From Gentiana macrophylla (lineage: Eukaryota; Streptophyta; Magnoliopsida; Gentianales; Gentianaceae), in the NCBI GenBank assembly GCA_026214975.1, contig CM047815.1, positions 77,095,299-77,159,298 on the forward strand: a DNA stretch of 64,000 bases, given 5' to 3'. This document shows, piece by piece, positions 1 to 12,760 of the stretch. Numbering within the stretch: position 1 is the first letter of the stretch; the number at the start of each line of letters is the position of its first letter. The position numbers and the translations under genes are program-made. The notes beneath the pieces were generated by a model. The model saw only the letters and a list, made by a program, of their open reading frames with translations. It was not told where the DNA came from and did not search any database.

Positions 1-370
1 ACATTGTTCAAACGTGAAACAACTATTTTAAGAAAGAAACAACTAAAAGAACTAAGTCTTCAAAAGCTTCATCTCAAACTTCATCATCAAAGAACTCATC
101 AGCGTTAGCAACCTGTTCATCTTCTTTGGGGAAAGAGAAAGACAAACACAAAGTAACGGGGTAAGTACATAAGTACTCAGTAACGCGTAGAAGATCGTAT
201 AACTATGATCTCATAAAGAAATAAAAGCAACGCCGTCTTTTATTAATTCATTTCCGTTATTAACCCTAGCTAACTATCATATTATGTTCATAGCATAACA
301 TGAGGTTCCAAAGTTAGTTAACTATCATATTAGGATGTTCATAGCATACTTAGAGACGAGTCCGATAGTG
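1..370. other. Flanking DNA left of the copia element, no gene seen
   Basis: No coding region or known family is visible. A short imperfect direct duplication is present: a segment reading taactatcatatta...gttcatagcata occurs near 270-296 and again near 320-348. The stretch could be the remainder of whatever the copia element inserted into. Confidence 0.4.
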
Positions 371-2177
371 TGATTGAGGAAAATATCAAAGTTATCTAGC
401 TTAGCTCAAGTTGTTACATACACGTAATAAAAGGCTACAAGTTAGTTTGTGTATCATACCTTTTGGATCTCTAAATCCAAATCGAAGAACCGCAAGGATG
501 ATTTGTTGGGAGTAGATGTGATGAGCACCATGACCTTTCCGTGACGTGTGATCCAAGCAATTCCCGGTGGAAGGAATCCTCGACTCGAACCCCTCCGATA
601 TGCTACCCGAAAAATCACCAAAGATTTTTCCTCCCACTTAATGAAATTTCTCCTCCTTTTTAAGTGAAGAACTAAATATTGTGTGTGTTGAGGCTTGGGA
701 GAACTCTCTTTATATAGGAGAGTAAAACTTAGCCTCCAAGGATTTTATTATTCAATAAATAAATCCATAAATAAAAGATAATCTCATAATATTTTAGAAC
801 AAATCTAAAAATAATATTTATCTTTATTTATTACCATAAATATTTATCCAATAAATATTTTATACATGCATCTTTTAACACACAAGAAAACTAATTCCTT
901 GTCAAAATAAAACATACGAGGCGCCACATTTTATTGACCTAGTCAATATCAATTTTGGCATTACACAATAATTGGCCAAGATTATGGAAAATGTCTTTTC
1001 CACATATTTAATTATTTAGCCCAACTAATTTAATAGTCCACTAAACAATTAATTCACATATCGTTTTAATAAAGTCCAACATGAACTAAATTAATATTAT
1101 TATTAGGATTCGACGTCCGAGAGAATATCTATGCTATATTAGTGAGGCACGGGACTAATGGACTAATAATCAGTGCTCCGATAAATCAAATAAATAATTA
1201 TCGATTTAACGAGTAATAATTATATTCGATAAATCAATCACGTGAATATGCCACCATAATCCCGTGATCGCACTCCTCCGATTATAAGATTATATTTATC
1301 TCCTCACGAGAAAGTAATAAGCGTCCACCGATATAATCATTTCATATGGATTAATCCTCCATAGACTGTTTCATTCTAAATCGGGAAGTTACCGTTAACC
1401 CTTTTTTTGAACATCTGTGTCTTACTTACCGTTAACCCCTAGTGATCAATAATTCAAATAACTCATTTGGTAGCTAATCGTTGTGTAATATGAATCCCAT
1501 GGATTGATCAATGTCTGGATTAACTCATAATGGGCGCTGTCTATCTACTTCCATAAATGGAAGGAATGGATTCCGTATTCGTGATAACACGGACTACTCA
1601 CTCAATCCAATTACAATGCCAAGATGGGGTAATTCGGATCTGCAGACTCGTGTAATCCTTAACCGCCAAGTCAAACCTCATGCGATTCAAGCGGATGTTT
1701 GTGATCACCTCGGGATTAAGATATATCCATAATATGATCATCTAACGATTCGATAAGACTTCTCAATTACGGAATTATATTGAGAACTCAGATCAATCGG
1801 TCCAAATACTATATGATATATCTATCATATATAAATGCCCCATTTAGGTTCCCTTAACCGAAAGTCCGGATAAAGACGATCACACCTATCGTGTTATGGG
1901 CGCATTAATAGTAATGCGTTAAAGGGAGACCCGATACTCGATTAACTTTACTACGGACTAATTGTATTTTAAAGTACATCTTCACTAACTCAATCCTCCC
2001 GTGTATGTCTCATACACGAGTTAAATGATTACATAAACGATATACTCGTGGTTTTCAGTAAGTGTAAATACTATTGTCATATCGGTGATTATGAGAATAA
2101 TAAATATGAATAATAACATCATTTCATTTATTAAATAAAACAATTACAAAAATTGTCTTTCGGCATCACACCTAACA
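371..2177 (-). repeat. 3' LTR of the copia element (left copy)
   Basis: Direct repeat of 8279-10090. It starts near tgattgaggaaaatatc and ends in ctaaca, matching the TGTTAG...CTAACA ends expected of a copia LTR. The first ~50 bases diverge strongly from the right copy; from about 425 onward the two copies align closely. Differences are mostly one- to few-base insertions and deletions. Confidence 0.85.
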
Positions 2178-2192
2178 ATCTCCCACTTGCAC
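2178..2192 (-). other. Polypurine tract of the copia element
   Basis: Read on the minus strand the bases next to the 3' LTR are gcaagtgggagat, a purine-rich tract immediately upstream of the LTR's TGTTAG start. This is where plus-strand synthesis is primed in LTR retrotransposons. Confidence 0.6.
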
Positions 2193-2199
2193 GTAAAGC

Positions 2200-3720
2200 T
2201 TGTGATTAATTGTTTTAGAGCACACCCTATTATTTAAAATACAAAGAAACTATCACTCCCACTTGCTCTAAAGCAAATGAGACATGTCTCTAATACCTAT
2301 AGTCTCCAAGTGTCGACTAAAAGCTTCAATCGACGTGGCGTCTTGGTGAATGGATCACAGGGATTATCGGTGAGGCGATTTTCTTGACGGAAATGTCCCT
2401 CTATCGACAAAATCGTTGATCACCTGAAGATTTTTCTCTATATGCTTCGACTTCACGTAGCTTTCGAGGTTCTCTAGAGTTGGCAATGGCCCCATTGTTA
2501 TCACAGAGAGTAATAGGATCCTCGAAGATTCGGGACAACGCCTAACTACCGATGAACTTTCTTAACTAAATCGCTTCTTTACTGGCGCCTCCGAGGCCGC
2601 TATGAACAGAACTCACTTCCATTGTTGAATCGGTGTGGCCTGGATTGCTTTTGGCTTCTCCATTCAATCGCACCGCCACCAAGCGTAAACATTGAACAGG
2701 TAGATTTGAATCATCTCTCGCTCGATCGGAAATCGAGTCGGTGTATCCCGCTAGCTCCAAACTCCCACTCGAATGAGACGAGCATATAATTTCGGTTCTC
2801 TTCAAATATTTGATGAGATTCTTATCTATTTGTCAAAGGCGGTTGCCCCTGGATTTGATCGAAACGGGTGACTAATCCAACGCCGTAACAAATGTCGTGT
2901 CTCGTACACTCATGGCATATAAGAAGACTACCAACCGAGGCATATGGCACTCTTCCCATAGCTTTCAATCTCTTCAGGGTTTGAGGCCCCGAGTCTTAGA
3001 GAGAGGTACACGCCGCGGACGGGTTGGTAGAAAACCCTTCTTTGCGTTTCCATCCATCTTGGCGTGCTAGCACCTTATCTATATAAGTTGCTTGGGACAG
3101 ATAACATCCTGTTCTTGCGATCCCTTATAATTTGGATCCACTGAGAACATAACTCGCTTCTCCCAAATCCTTCATTTGGAATTGCGTGGTCAACCAACTT
3201 TTACGTCGGACATCATCCCCTTATTGTTGCCAATTAGAGTATGTCATCGACGTACAACACGAGAAATACAACACTATCTTTGATAACCTTCTTGTACACA
3301 CAAGATTCAGCAAAGTGTTGTTCGAAATCATAAGACTTGATCGTGTGATCGAATCTATGATACCGAGGCGAGATGCTTGCTTCAAACCATAAATGGATCT
3401 AAGCAACTTGCACACCATGTGCTCTCGACCTTCTTCAATGAATCCTCTCTGGTTCTTCGCATATAGATTTCCTCGCCAAGAAAGCCGTTTAAAACGCTGC
3501 CTTAACATCCATTTGCCGGATCTCATAATCCGGACAAGAATCGAAAGGAGGATGCGGATGGTTTTCATCATGGCCACAGTGAGAAGGTTTCCTCGTAGTC
3601 AATACCTCTCTTGTGTGTAACCTTTGGCTACCACCGTGCTTTGAAGGTTTCGACCTTCCCATCCACTCCTCTCTTTCGCTTGTAGAGCCATTTACATCCA
3701 ATGGGTCTTTCACCCCGAGG
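2200..3720 (-). pseudogene. Copia reverse transcriptase / RNase H, broken
   Basis: On the minus strand the copia RT signature YGLKQASR is encoded at about 3391-3368. The catalytic YVDD box lies in a different frame at about 3256-3242, so at least one frameshift separates them. Upstream, MDVKAAF (near 3500) is the conserved strand carrying the first catalytic aspartate of copia RT. Between 2200 and 3100 only weak RNase H-like sequence remains. The coding capacity is destroyed by frameshifts. Confidence 0.75.
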
Positions 3721-4028
3721 AAGTTCTACCGGGCCTGTGATCGAGTTAAAGTACATTGACTCCATCTCTTGATTCATAAGCGTCAATCCATTTATCCTTA
3801 TCATGATCCAACAAGGCCTTCTTATAGGTCAAAGGGTCATCTTCCACCCCATCGAGGCGACTACATTAGCCTCTAAATCCATGCCGTATCGAGCCGGTGG
3901 CGAACCACTCTCGCATGCGAGACGGGTGGAGCAGAACGTCGGAAGAAGTGATCGTTGTATCATTCGTGTTGTTTATAGGGACATCGGCTGCCTACAATGG
4001 AGTGCGATGTTATCGGAGAGTAATTCCT

Positions 4029-4600
4029 CTAGTACAATTTTACTTGAGGTGCGTGGTCTTTCATGTAACTTTCCTCCAAAAGCGTAGCGTTAGTCGAGAC
4101 TAGCACTTTGTTATCTTCCGGATCGTAAAATAGACCACCACGTGTACCTTTTGGATAGCCTACAAATAGACATACTTTCAAAACGTGATTGTAGCTTGGT
4201 AGTCTTGTCCATCGCCAGATGTGCGGGACAACCCCATATCTTGAAGTGACGCGTGCTTTCGCGATGTCGTGACCACATTTCAATGGGTGTCTTTTCGACA
4301 GACTTGGGACGGCATCTTGCATTCAAAATGTAGATCGGCGCTTCTAAAGCATAACCCCAAAGGATATAGGTAGGAGTGGCGTAGCTCATCATTGATCTTA
4401 CCATGTTGATCAATGTCCTGTTTCTCCTCTCAAAGAACTCCATTCTGGCTTTGAAGGTGTCCCAGCGCCGAGCGTTGGAAACAAATCCCATTTCACCAAG
4501 TAGTCAATGAACTCATGATCTAAATACTCACCTCCACGATCCGGCGGAGGCATTTCAATGACTTGCCTAGTTGCCTTTCGCTTACCTTGGAACTCCTTGA
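4029..4600 (-). pseudogene. Copia integrase fragment, broken
   Basis: A minus-strand reading contains the end of the integrase core and the region after it: a stretch matching copia 'FFERRNRTLINMVRSMMSYA' and then KTPIEMW, the copia equivalent of 'KTPYELW'. The following frame holds the conserved 'WGCPAH' segment. Frames switch within the region (4111-4491 and 4029-4322 carry different parts), so it is a pseudogene. It lies upstream of the RT trace in element orientation, as expected for copia. Confidence 0.7.
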
Positions 4601-5099
4601 ACTTTCCAAAAGCCTCGGATTTCTATCGCGCGCAGATAAACATAACCGAATCTCAGTAGTCATCAATGAAAGTCACGAAATACTCGTATCCGCCTGCAGC
4701 TTTACGTTCATCGGACCACAAAGTCCGAATGCACTAAGTCACAGAGTTCCCGTGGGCCCTTTTACCTTTTGATGAGAAGGGACGCTTAGTCATTTTTCCC
4801 TCCAGGCAACACTCGCAGAGGCAGGCGGTGTGTCAACAGATGACTCACCTAAGGCATGAGCCTTTTCTAGTCTTTTGAGTCTTTCCAAGGAAATATGGCC
4901 GAGCCTTAGATGCCACAAGTATGTTTTATCTTCTTTTATTTGAGAAACTTTACGCTTTTAGCAGATCTTTGATGAGCGGTTTTAAACATTTGAGAATTAA
5001 GTAGGGAGCTTTATGTGGTTTTACAAAATATAAACCATTTTCATTCGTAGTTGAACATAATTCAAAACCATTTTTGAAATAACAAATTCACCATTCATA

Positions 5100-5420
5100 A
5101 ATGAAACAGAAAATGATTGTTCAACCAAGAGAATAAGAAATCAAATTTCTCTGAAATTGGGAATAAAATAAACATTGTCTAAATGTAAAATTCTATTATT
5201 GAAATGCAAATCCACAGCTCCCCATCGCTTTGCTTGAAATGAGCGCCCAAAGTGCCTACTCGCATCACTTGAGAACCCTCTTCCACTCCTCATAAGAACT
5301 AAGAATCTGCAATGAAGAACATACATGGTTAGTAGCTCCAAGTATCAAGTATCCAATTGGACACATCGTTAGCTACATTAAAAGATTCCAAGAATAGTAA
5401 TTCTAAATTACCTTTCTTAT
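5100..5420 (-). pseudogene. Copia protease / pre-integrase fragment
   Basis: The minus-strand frame at 5141-5341 ends in LDNVYFIPNFREI, which matches the segment (LDNVYFVP..) found between protease and integrase in copia polyproteins. No intact DSG protease active site is readable in frame. It sits between the gag and integrase traces. Confidence 0.55.
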
Positions 5421-5539
5421 CTTTTTCAATGACGATTTGACTTTGCCATCTTTCACATCACGAAGATATTCGGACAATGGTGTCTCCAATGTCCTACCTC
5501 CTTACTGAAAAGCATTTGCCCTTGGGCTTAGCCTCGTCG

Positions 5540-6160
5540 CGTTTTCTTGGCTTTCTCGTCTTTTTCTTCATTGGTTTGAGCACAGGTGCAACATTTCCTT
5601 CTTCTTCGGTTTTGCCTTAGGCTTGTTTGAAGACTTAGCCCGGCCATATTGGCTTCCGACTTTCTTATCCCCTACTTGGGCTTTATCTTTCGATAGTAGG
5701 CCCTCGTAGATTGTCAGCTCATTCAATATCTGTGTCATGGATAATTCATATTTTCCCATCAGATACTGAGTTTTGAACGGGATAAACTCAGGAGTCAACG
5801 ATTCCAAAATCATTGATACTTGAGTTGCCTCATCAAACTTTGATCCATGAATACCGGCGTCGTTGAAGTAACTGATCATATTCAAAACATGACCATTCAC
5901 CGCTTGACCCTTCTTCGTTTCGTGTTAACGACCAACCTCGATGGCATCGTGTCTTGCTTGGTTGCTAGGTGATCCAAACATCGTAGTAAGTTTCCGCATG
6001 ATTTCTCCCGGCACTCAAACTCCTCAATCTGGGTCCTAATGACCTCGACACGCATTTAGGATGAGCCCACGAGCCCGGTTGTCGGCGGCCCGATCCAGCG
6101 ATTACATTGTTCGATCTCAACTTTACCAGGTTTTGGATCGCGGCGTAGGGCATTCGAAGT
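5540..6160 (-). pseudogene. Copia gag fragment (UBN2-type), broken
   Basis: A 110-codon minus-strand frame (5900-5568) shows typical copia gag features: a VLNMISYFNDAG segment, then MILESLTPEF, then an ELSMTQILNELTIYE helix and a lysine-rich tail. Preceding sequence (~6150-5905) encodes MFGSPSNQARHDA in another frame, which is the usual gag segment just upstream. Several frameshifts and an in-frame stop break it. Confidence 0.75.
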
Positions 6161-6189
6161 GAGTACGTGTTGCACATTCTCATATGTGA

Positions 6190-7693
6190 GTACCACGTTT
6201 AAGTTACTCTTCCATTTCTTAAAGTTGTTTCCGTTAATTTTTCAGACAAGAAATGGTAAATTTGAGTAGACATTTTCTTTGAAAATTAAAATGACATACA
6301 TTAATTCAAGTTTAACACTACTATATAAATTTATTTTTAGGAATTGTAAACTAAAATTAAGTCTACTCTACCATTCCAAGGTTTTAACCTTGCATCTCGA
6401 TGTCGCCGTAGTAGGGTAGGTCAAAGAGATCAACGGTTAAATCAATGAATAACTTGTGAGAATCGGACATCCCACGAGAATCGAACATCCCTTTATTCAT
6501 TGACTACCTTCCTTTTAGCCTAGTATTACCAAAAATACCCTTGATGAGTGTGACCTACTATATCGGATCTCTTAGTGCGCCCGAGTGTGCCGTCGTAGGA
6601 TAGGTCGGTGACCAGTACCTGAAATCCTATCCTTTCGGAGACCAAGCCATGAATGTTGATAGGGGGTGAACACCATCCGTGGGGGGCGAAATCAAAGCGC
6701 GAGGCGTCACCCTTCTCTCCCTCACTTTACTTGCATCTATAGAGGCCGTGGGGTTGGCTGTCGCCTTCCCCGCTCCCACTCAATATTTTGGAAGTGGTGG
6801 TGGGTTAACTAACCACGTCTTTTTGATGTTAACATAAAAGCACATGAAATCAAGGATTCCGAATGGTGTCGGTGACGTAGGCAAGCCTACCCGTCCTATT
6901 CGTTGGAACATATGTGACAGTCGGACGAAATCGGGTCAAGAGAGCCGCGTTTGAGATGGGAAGGAATCACCCCTCCGTTCTCCGGTGTGGCTTAGTCTTG
7001 CCGGACCCCGTGCATACATCACACCAGGAGGGGTTAAGTCGGTCGAGCCAAGCTCGATTGACCACCCAACCTATAAAGCGAACCGCTTTTATCCAAGATT
7101 TATTGTTCTTTTACCATCATTCAATCTCGTAGACACTACGAATCGAAACGCGTGATCTCGTTGGAGCTTTAAGGCGGTTCACCGAGAACACACACGAAAG
7201 GCTAACGATTTCATAACCCGTCCTCGGATCTTTAATTAGTTACTAAATTAATTAATTACCACGTATTAATTAAATTTCAACTAATTACGCGAGTTTGTAT
7301 ACATGCCTATTTTAATTACCAAAATTAAAATTCTACATGTATGCATGGAGTGGATTTATGATATGAATGCACGTACATAAGTAATTCCGATTTTATGTAC
7401 ATTTTATGATCAAACACATAAAAATAAATTGCGGAAAAAATTAAACACCGAGATGGATTGTTGATGCACAGTATCAATCTAATCTATTCTAGGAAAAAAA
7501 TAAATTACAATCTTCTTGTCTTGAGTCTTGATCTTCAAATCTTGAACTCGAACCGTCGGAACACTTGAACCACTTAACACCTTAGAGAGAAAGCGGTCTT
7601 TAATTAAATAAATCCAATTTATTTTAATTAAAAAAATTTTTTTTTTTTTTATTAATGATGAAAGTCGGCTGCTCCTAAAAAAAATTTCCTAAA

Positions 7694-7726
<33 letters not shown>

Positions 7727-8260
7727 GTGTGACATTTAATGGTAGATTTATTTACCAAAAATAAATCTACCAAGAAAAATTGATGAAACAGCCGCATATC
7801 CAAAAAACAACACAGCCGCAGCTTTTTTTTTTTTTTCTTTTCTGAAAAACGTCGCTAAAAGCCCTGTATCAGTTTTTTATTAAAAATTTATCCGTTTCTC
7901 CTCATTCATACCTCGTGGGTTTTGATTGATCTTCAAATTTCAAAGCAAGATCTTCAACTTTTTTCAGCCCCGATGAACAAAAAAATTTAAATAAAAGATG
8001 CTACTTTTACATTTAAATTGATGATTGACATAAATAAAATACAATTCCTACGCTTTCAATTGTTACCAAACAAAGAGAGCTACAATGGATCTAACGAGTA
8101 AACAATACCAACCCCAATCCATCTCTTCAACCATGACATTCATATGCATAAAAAAATAAACAAATTTATTTTATAATTTAAAAAAAAATTTGGGGCAAAA
8201 AAATCTACATGTTTTTTTCACTCCAGATCTAATATTTTATACGTATAAATATAGATCTCT
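6190..8260. other. Leader region of the copia element, no gene
   Basis: About 2 kb between the gag trace and the primer binding site. Only short spurious reading frames occur. Long T runs on the plus strand are present near 7620-7650, 7700-7725 and 7820-7835, giving A-runs in element orientation. This is unusually long for a copia leader and may contain further insertions that I cannot delimit. Confidence 0.45.
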
Positions 8261-8277
8261 CTTGGCGATCGATACCA
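8261..8277 (-). other. Primer binding site of the copia element
   Basis: One base from the 5' LTR end, the minus strand reads TGGTATCGATCGCCAAG. The first seven bases match the TGGTATC start of the initiator-methionine tRNA binding site common in plant LTR elements; the match weakens after that. Confidence 0.6.
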
Positions 8278-8278
8278 T

Positions 8279-10090
8279 TGTTAGGAAAATATCATCGCAA
8301 CGAAGCGATTTATGGATCTAGATCTATGTGTATACGTAATAAAACATTAAATCTACATCTACAAGTTAGTTTGTGTATCATACCTTTTGGATCTCTAAAT
8401 CCAAATCGAAGAACCCATAAGGATGATTTGTTGGGAGTAGATGTGATGAAGCACTGTGACCTTCCGTGCGTGTGATCCAAGCAATTAGGTGGAAGGAATC
8501 CTCGACTCGAACCCTCCGATATGCTTCTTAGAAAAATCACCAAAGATTTTTCCTCCCACTTGGCCGAAATTTCTCCTCCTTTTTAAGTGAAGAACTCGAA
8601 ATATTGTGTGTGTTGAGGGCAGATAACTCTCTTTATATAGGAGAAAGAAAACTTAGCCTCCAAGGATTTTATTATTCCAATAAATAAATCCATAAATAAA
8701 AGATAATCTCATAATATTTTAGAAACAAATCTAAAAATAATATTTATCTTTATTTATTACCATAAATATTTATCCAATAAATATTTTATACACATGTCTT
8801 TTAACACACAAGAAAACTAATTCTTGTCAAAATAAAACATATGAGGCGCCACATTTTATTGACCTAGTCAATATCAATTTTGGCATTACACAATAATTTG
8901 GCAAGATTATGGAAAATGTCTTTTCCACATATTTAATTATTTAAGCCTAACTAATTTAATAATTCATTAAACAATTAATTCACATATCGTTTTAATAAAG
9001 TCCAACATGAACTAAATTAATATTATTAGGATTCGACGTCCGAGAATATACATGCTTATATTAGGAGGCACGCGTGGGACCAATGGACTAATAATCAGCG
9101 GCTCCGATAAATCAAATAAATAATTATCTCGCGAACGTAATAATTATATTCGATAAATCAATCACAGGAATATGCCACCATAATCCGTGGATCGCACTCT
9201 CCGATTATAAGATTATATTTATCTCCTCACGAGAAAGTAATAAGCGTCCCATTGATATAATCATTTCATATGGATTAATCCTCCATGCATCTATTCATTC
9301 TAAATCGGGAAGTTACCGTTAACCCTTTTCGAACATCTTGTCCTTACTTACCGTTAACCCCAGTGATCAATAATTCAAATAACTCACTTTGGTAGCTAAT
9401 CGGTGTAATATGAATCCCATGGATTGATCAATGTCAGGATTAACTCATAAAGAAGCTGTCATCTACTTCCATAAATGGAAGGAATGGATTCCGTATCTGT
9501 GATAACACGGACTACTCACTCAATCCAAAGACAATGCCAAGATGGGGTAATTCGGATCTGCACTCAAGTGTAATCCTTAACCGTCAAGTCAAACCTCATA
9601 CTGATTCAAGCAGTTGACTGTGATCACCTCAGGATTAAGATATATCCATAATATGATCATCTAACGATTCGATAAGACTTCTCAATTACGGAATTATATT
9701 GAGAACTCAGATCAAATCGGTCCAGCCCTATATGATATATCTATCATATATAAATGCCCCATTAGGTTCCTTAACCGAAAGTCGGATAAGACGATCACAC
9801 CTATCGTGTTATGGGCGCATTAATAAGACGTTAAAGGGAGACCGATACTCTCGATTAACTTTACTACGGACTAATTGTATTTTAAGTACATCTTCACTAA
9901 CTCAATCCTCCCGTGTATGTCTCATACACTGAGTTAAGTGATTACATAAACGATATACTCAGGGTTTTCTGTAGTGTAAATACTATTGTCATATCGGTGA
10001 TTATGAGAATAATAAATATGAATAATAACATCATTTCATTTATTAAATAAAACAATTACAAAAATTGTCTTTCGGGCATCACACCTGCCA
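8279..10090 (-). repeat. 5' LTR of the copia element (right copy)
   Basis: Direct repeat of 371-2177. On the plus strand it begins tgttaggaaaatatc and ends near cacacctgcca. Shared landmarks with the left copy include the segments starting caagttagtttgtgtatcat (near 8360 and 440) and the shared end near attgtctttcgg. The right copy keeps ~45 bases near its start that are altered in the left copy. Confidence 0.85.
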
Positions 10091-10092
10091 CG

Positions 10093-11329
10093 TGATGATA
10101 ACCGCGAATGCACCAGACGCTTTATCTAGCCAATCGATTGACCGGCGTGGGTACAGTCTACTTTGTCTGGTCAGAGAACACATCGCGATATTGTACTATG
10201 CCTTACCAAGCATTGCATGATGTTTAAGATTATTAATCCACATATGTTTGATTAGATGTTTAACTAGCCACCTAAGTGTTTTCAAGTAAGCTCCCTCACA
10301 TCTCCTACTCTCTTTCCTGACCACTGCATACGCACAAGCCAAAGCAAATACACAGACATCGATAAACTTTAGCTTATCGAAAGCACAAGACAAATCCAAA
10401 GCTTTCGACGGTTCCACACTTCATCTTTTCGGGGAATCCATATGGTGCGGAACTAAACGCATCAAAAGCTAATTGAGCTTTGTCACGTAAGGTTACGCAA
10501 GAAATACGCTATTATGGAGCTTGAAACACATAACAAAGAAAAGCAAAGATCAAAGCGATCCCTCGTCCGGACGGATAAACTTCTTCGTCCGACATCGAGA
10601 AATAGTCATGACGGATACACAACTCACCCGTGCGGATGAACCAACACTCGGTCGACCGAATGGATAGGCTCGGTCGACCGAGCCTCTCTCTTGCACATAT
10701 ACACGTTTTTCTTGCACCACAGAGGACAGTTTTCTGCACTCTGCGTTTTCTACTCAAATCAACCCAACCTCGACTTAAACAAATTAAAACCATGAAAAAC
10801 AATCATACAAATTGCTCTACCACTTTACGAAATCTTAATCATACGATAAGAAAACCACGTTACCTTAATTTGCATGGTACAACGATCCAAAGCTTCAACC
10901 CGTCAAAAGTTTAACCTTTAAATCCAAACGTTAATGGATTTAAGGATTGTTGATATCAAAACGATCCAAATCTCATGGTGATCCTTTCTCTCTTGATGAG
11001 TCGATGAAAGAAAATGATTAGCAATTTCTAAAATCGAAAACTTCTTCTCCCTTTTTTTTTTCTTTTCTCTCCTGCGCCTCTTCCTCTCAAAATATGCGCC
11101 CTTTTTTTTTTTTTTGTCAAAAACAACTAGGTTAAAATTAGGATTAGTTTTCCTTTTATAATCCCAACTACCTAATTATTTAATTATTTTCCTTAAAAAG
11201 AAAATCCTTGTTTATCCCTTTTTCTTTTCCCTTTTTTTTTTTTCGAAAATCCTTTAATTAAAAATAACATAATATTCTGATTTTTACTAAAAGACCGAAT
11301 TACCCTTTTTCAAAAATCGGGATATTACA
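10093..11329 (-). repeat. Probable solo gypsy LTR, minus strand
   Basis: The right edge reads, on the minus strand, TGTAATATCCCGATTTTTG, which looks like the start of a plant Ty3-gypsy LTR; the left edge near 10093 starts TG on the plus strand, giving the required terminal CA on the minus strand. Inside there is no gag-pol. A palindromic word ggtcgaccga occurs twice near 10650-10680. No target site duplication was found, and its left edge touches the copia LTR, so boundaries are tentative. Confidence 0.35.
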
Positions 11330-12297
11330 TAAATTTTCCATACAGCCTTTTATATTGCCCAGCTAACTTGTCTTCCCTTACCGTATTCATCAAAAATCAA
11401 ACTGAAAAATTATATTTTAGTGATTTAAATATTTTATAGAACAAAGCACGCGTTTTGCGTTTCATTTGTAGAGGATGGCCCTGTGACTCAGCCGAGTTTA
11501 TAGTGCACATGTAAGGATTTTTACCACAATTTTATTTTTTTTTAATTTTTATTTACGAGTTTTTAAAATATTATTTTACGTTCTCAAAAAAATAAATTAT
11601 TTTACAAGGTTGTTAATATATATTTTTTCTTCCGGAAACGAAAGAATAACAAAGACATACGCCAAGCGAGGATCGAACCAATGAAATTCTCATAGGAAAG
11701 CCTAGGTTAGACACAGTGATTACTACTAAGACGATGTCTGAAAGACATATTAGTTCCTTCGTTTGTTTACCAGTCATATTTGGTGTGGATAAACTAATTA
11801 ACAAAATGATTAATGTGTCTAAAATTGCTTGATAGAAGATAAAAATAGTATTCTTTTAACATTAAATATGTGATATTCCTAAAAAGACCATTTGTTTTCT
11901 TATTGTATCCAAATAAAGATAGTCTAGTAAATTGTAATTCCTATTTTATTATTTATGACATTGAAAAATAAAACAATGGTTTAATTAAAAGAAATAGTAT
12001 AACTGAAAATAATAATAAATGTTCTATTAGTATTGTTAAAGAACAGATAATTAGAAACAAAATAAATTGTGAAAAATGACATTTAAAAAAACAGTTGGAG
12101 TACACAGTATATTGCCACTTGATGTTCCTAATTTAATTATATTTTATTTACACCATAATGACTCTATTGGTGCATCGAATCGATCTTGTAAAAGTCAGTT
12201 TTTGATTCAAAAATAGACTTTCTGGATTGTAAGAATTGACATTAAAAAGCCAATTTTTGTTTCAAAACCGAATTTTATAAAATCAATTTTATAGAAA
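11330..12297. other. AT-rich intergenic DNA, no gene
   Basis: No coding region recognised. The only structured piece is a possible tRNA-like segment at about 11625-11765, listed separately. Confidence 0.4.
11625..11765 (-). repeat. Possible tRNA-derived SINE fragment
   Basis: The minus strand contains TTGGTTCGATCCTCGC (about 11681-11666), an excellent polymerase III B-box, with CTTAGTAGTAATC some 55 bases upstream resembling a weak A-box. No poly(A) tail or target duplication is seen, so this may equally be a tRNA relic. Confidence 0.3.
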
Positions 12298-12300
12298 TTA

Positions 12301-12442
12301 TATAGGGTTCACAGGTACAACGGGTGAGTGAGGTGCAAAGAATAACCATTTTATTATTCTCGTAGATGTTATATAGGGTTCACAGGTACAACGGGTGAGT
12401 GAGGTGCAAAGAATAACCATTTTATTATTCTCGTAGATGTTA
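12301..12442. repeat. 71-bp tandem duplication upstream of the 4CL-like gene
   Basis: A segment starting tatagggttcacaggtacaa occurs twice with a 71-bp period (12301 and 12372), the copies appearing identical. A diverged third relative of its second half plus flanking sequence lies at about 12581-12650 (aggtgcaaataatagtcatt...ttaggtagg). It is 320-460 bp upstream of the start codon. Confidence 0.8.
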
Positions 12443-12760
12443 GGTAGGCAATTTATTAATATAAAATTGATGTTATAAAAATCGGTTTGGAAATCAAAAA
12501 TGGAATTTCCGTGAATGATAAAATCGCATTTTGACTTCATAACCAACAAAACAATGTGATGCATCAATATGCATGATTCAAGGAGGTGCAAATAATAGTC
12601 ATTTTATTATTTCTTTATAATGTTAGGTAGGAAATTTATCAGTATAAAATAAATTCCAAAGATGTAAACACTCAAGTGGAAAAAAAAAAAAGAAAAAAAA
12701 AAAAGTTGACTCCACTTTATCATCGGAGCTGCCGAAAGAAATCCATCGGCGGAAACATAA

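Larger units (their letters stand above)
371..10090 (-). mobile_element. Ty1-copia LTR retrotransposon, degenerate, minus strand
   Basis: Two direct repeats of about 1.8 kb (371-2177 and 8279-10090) flank an interior that carries copia gag, protease, integrase and reverse transcriptase traces on the minus strand. In the element's own orientation the order is gag (~6150-5540), protease (~5420-5100), integrase (~4600-4030), RT (~3720-3100), RNase H (~3100-2200). Integrase before RT is the copia order. A primer binding site lies next to the right-hand (5') LTR and a polypurine tract next to the left-hand (3') LTR. All reading frames are broken by many small indels, so the copy cannot be autonomous as written. 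I could not find a convincing 5-bp target site duplication. Confidence 0.85.

Noticed and set aside
6914..7132. 72-codon plus-strand frame in the copia leader
   Set aside because: No similarity to known proteins and located in the untranslated leader of the element on the opposite strand.
366..10095. Target site duplication for the copia element
   Set aside because: The five bases left (tagtg) and right (cgtga) of the LTRs do not match; the element end may be eroded or the site lost.
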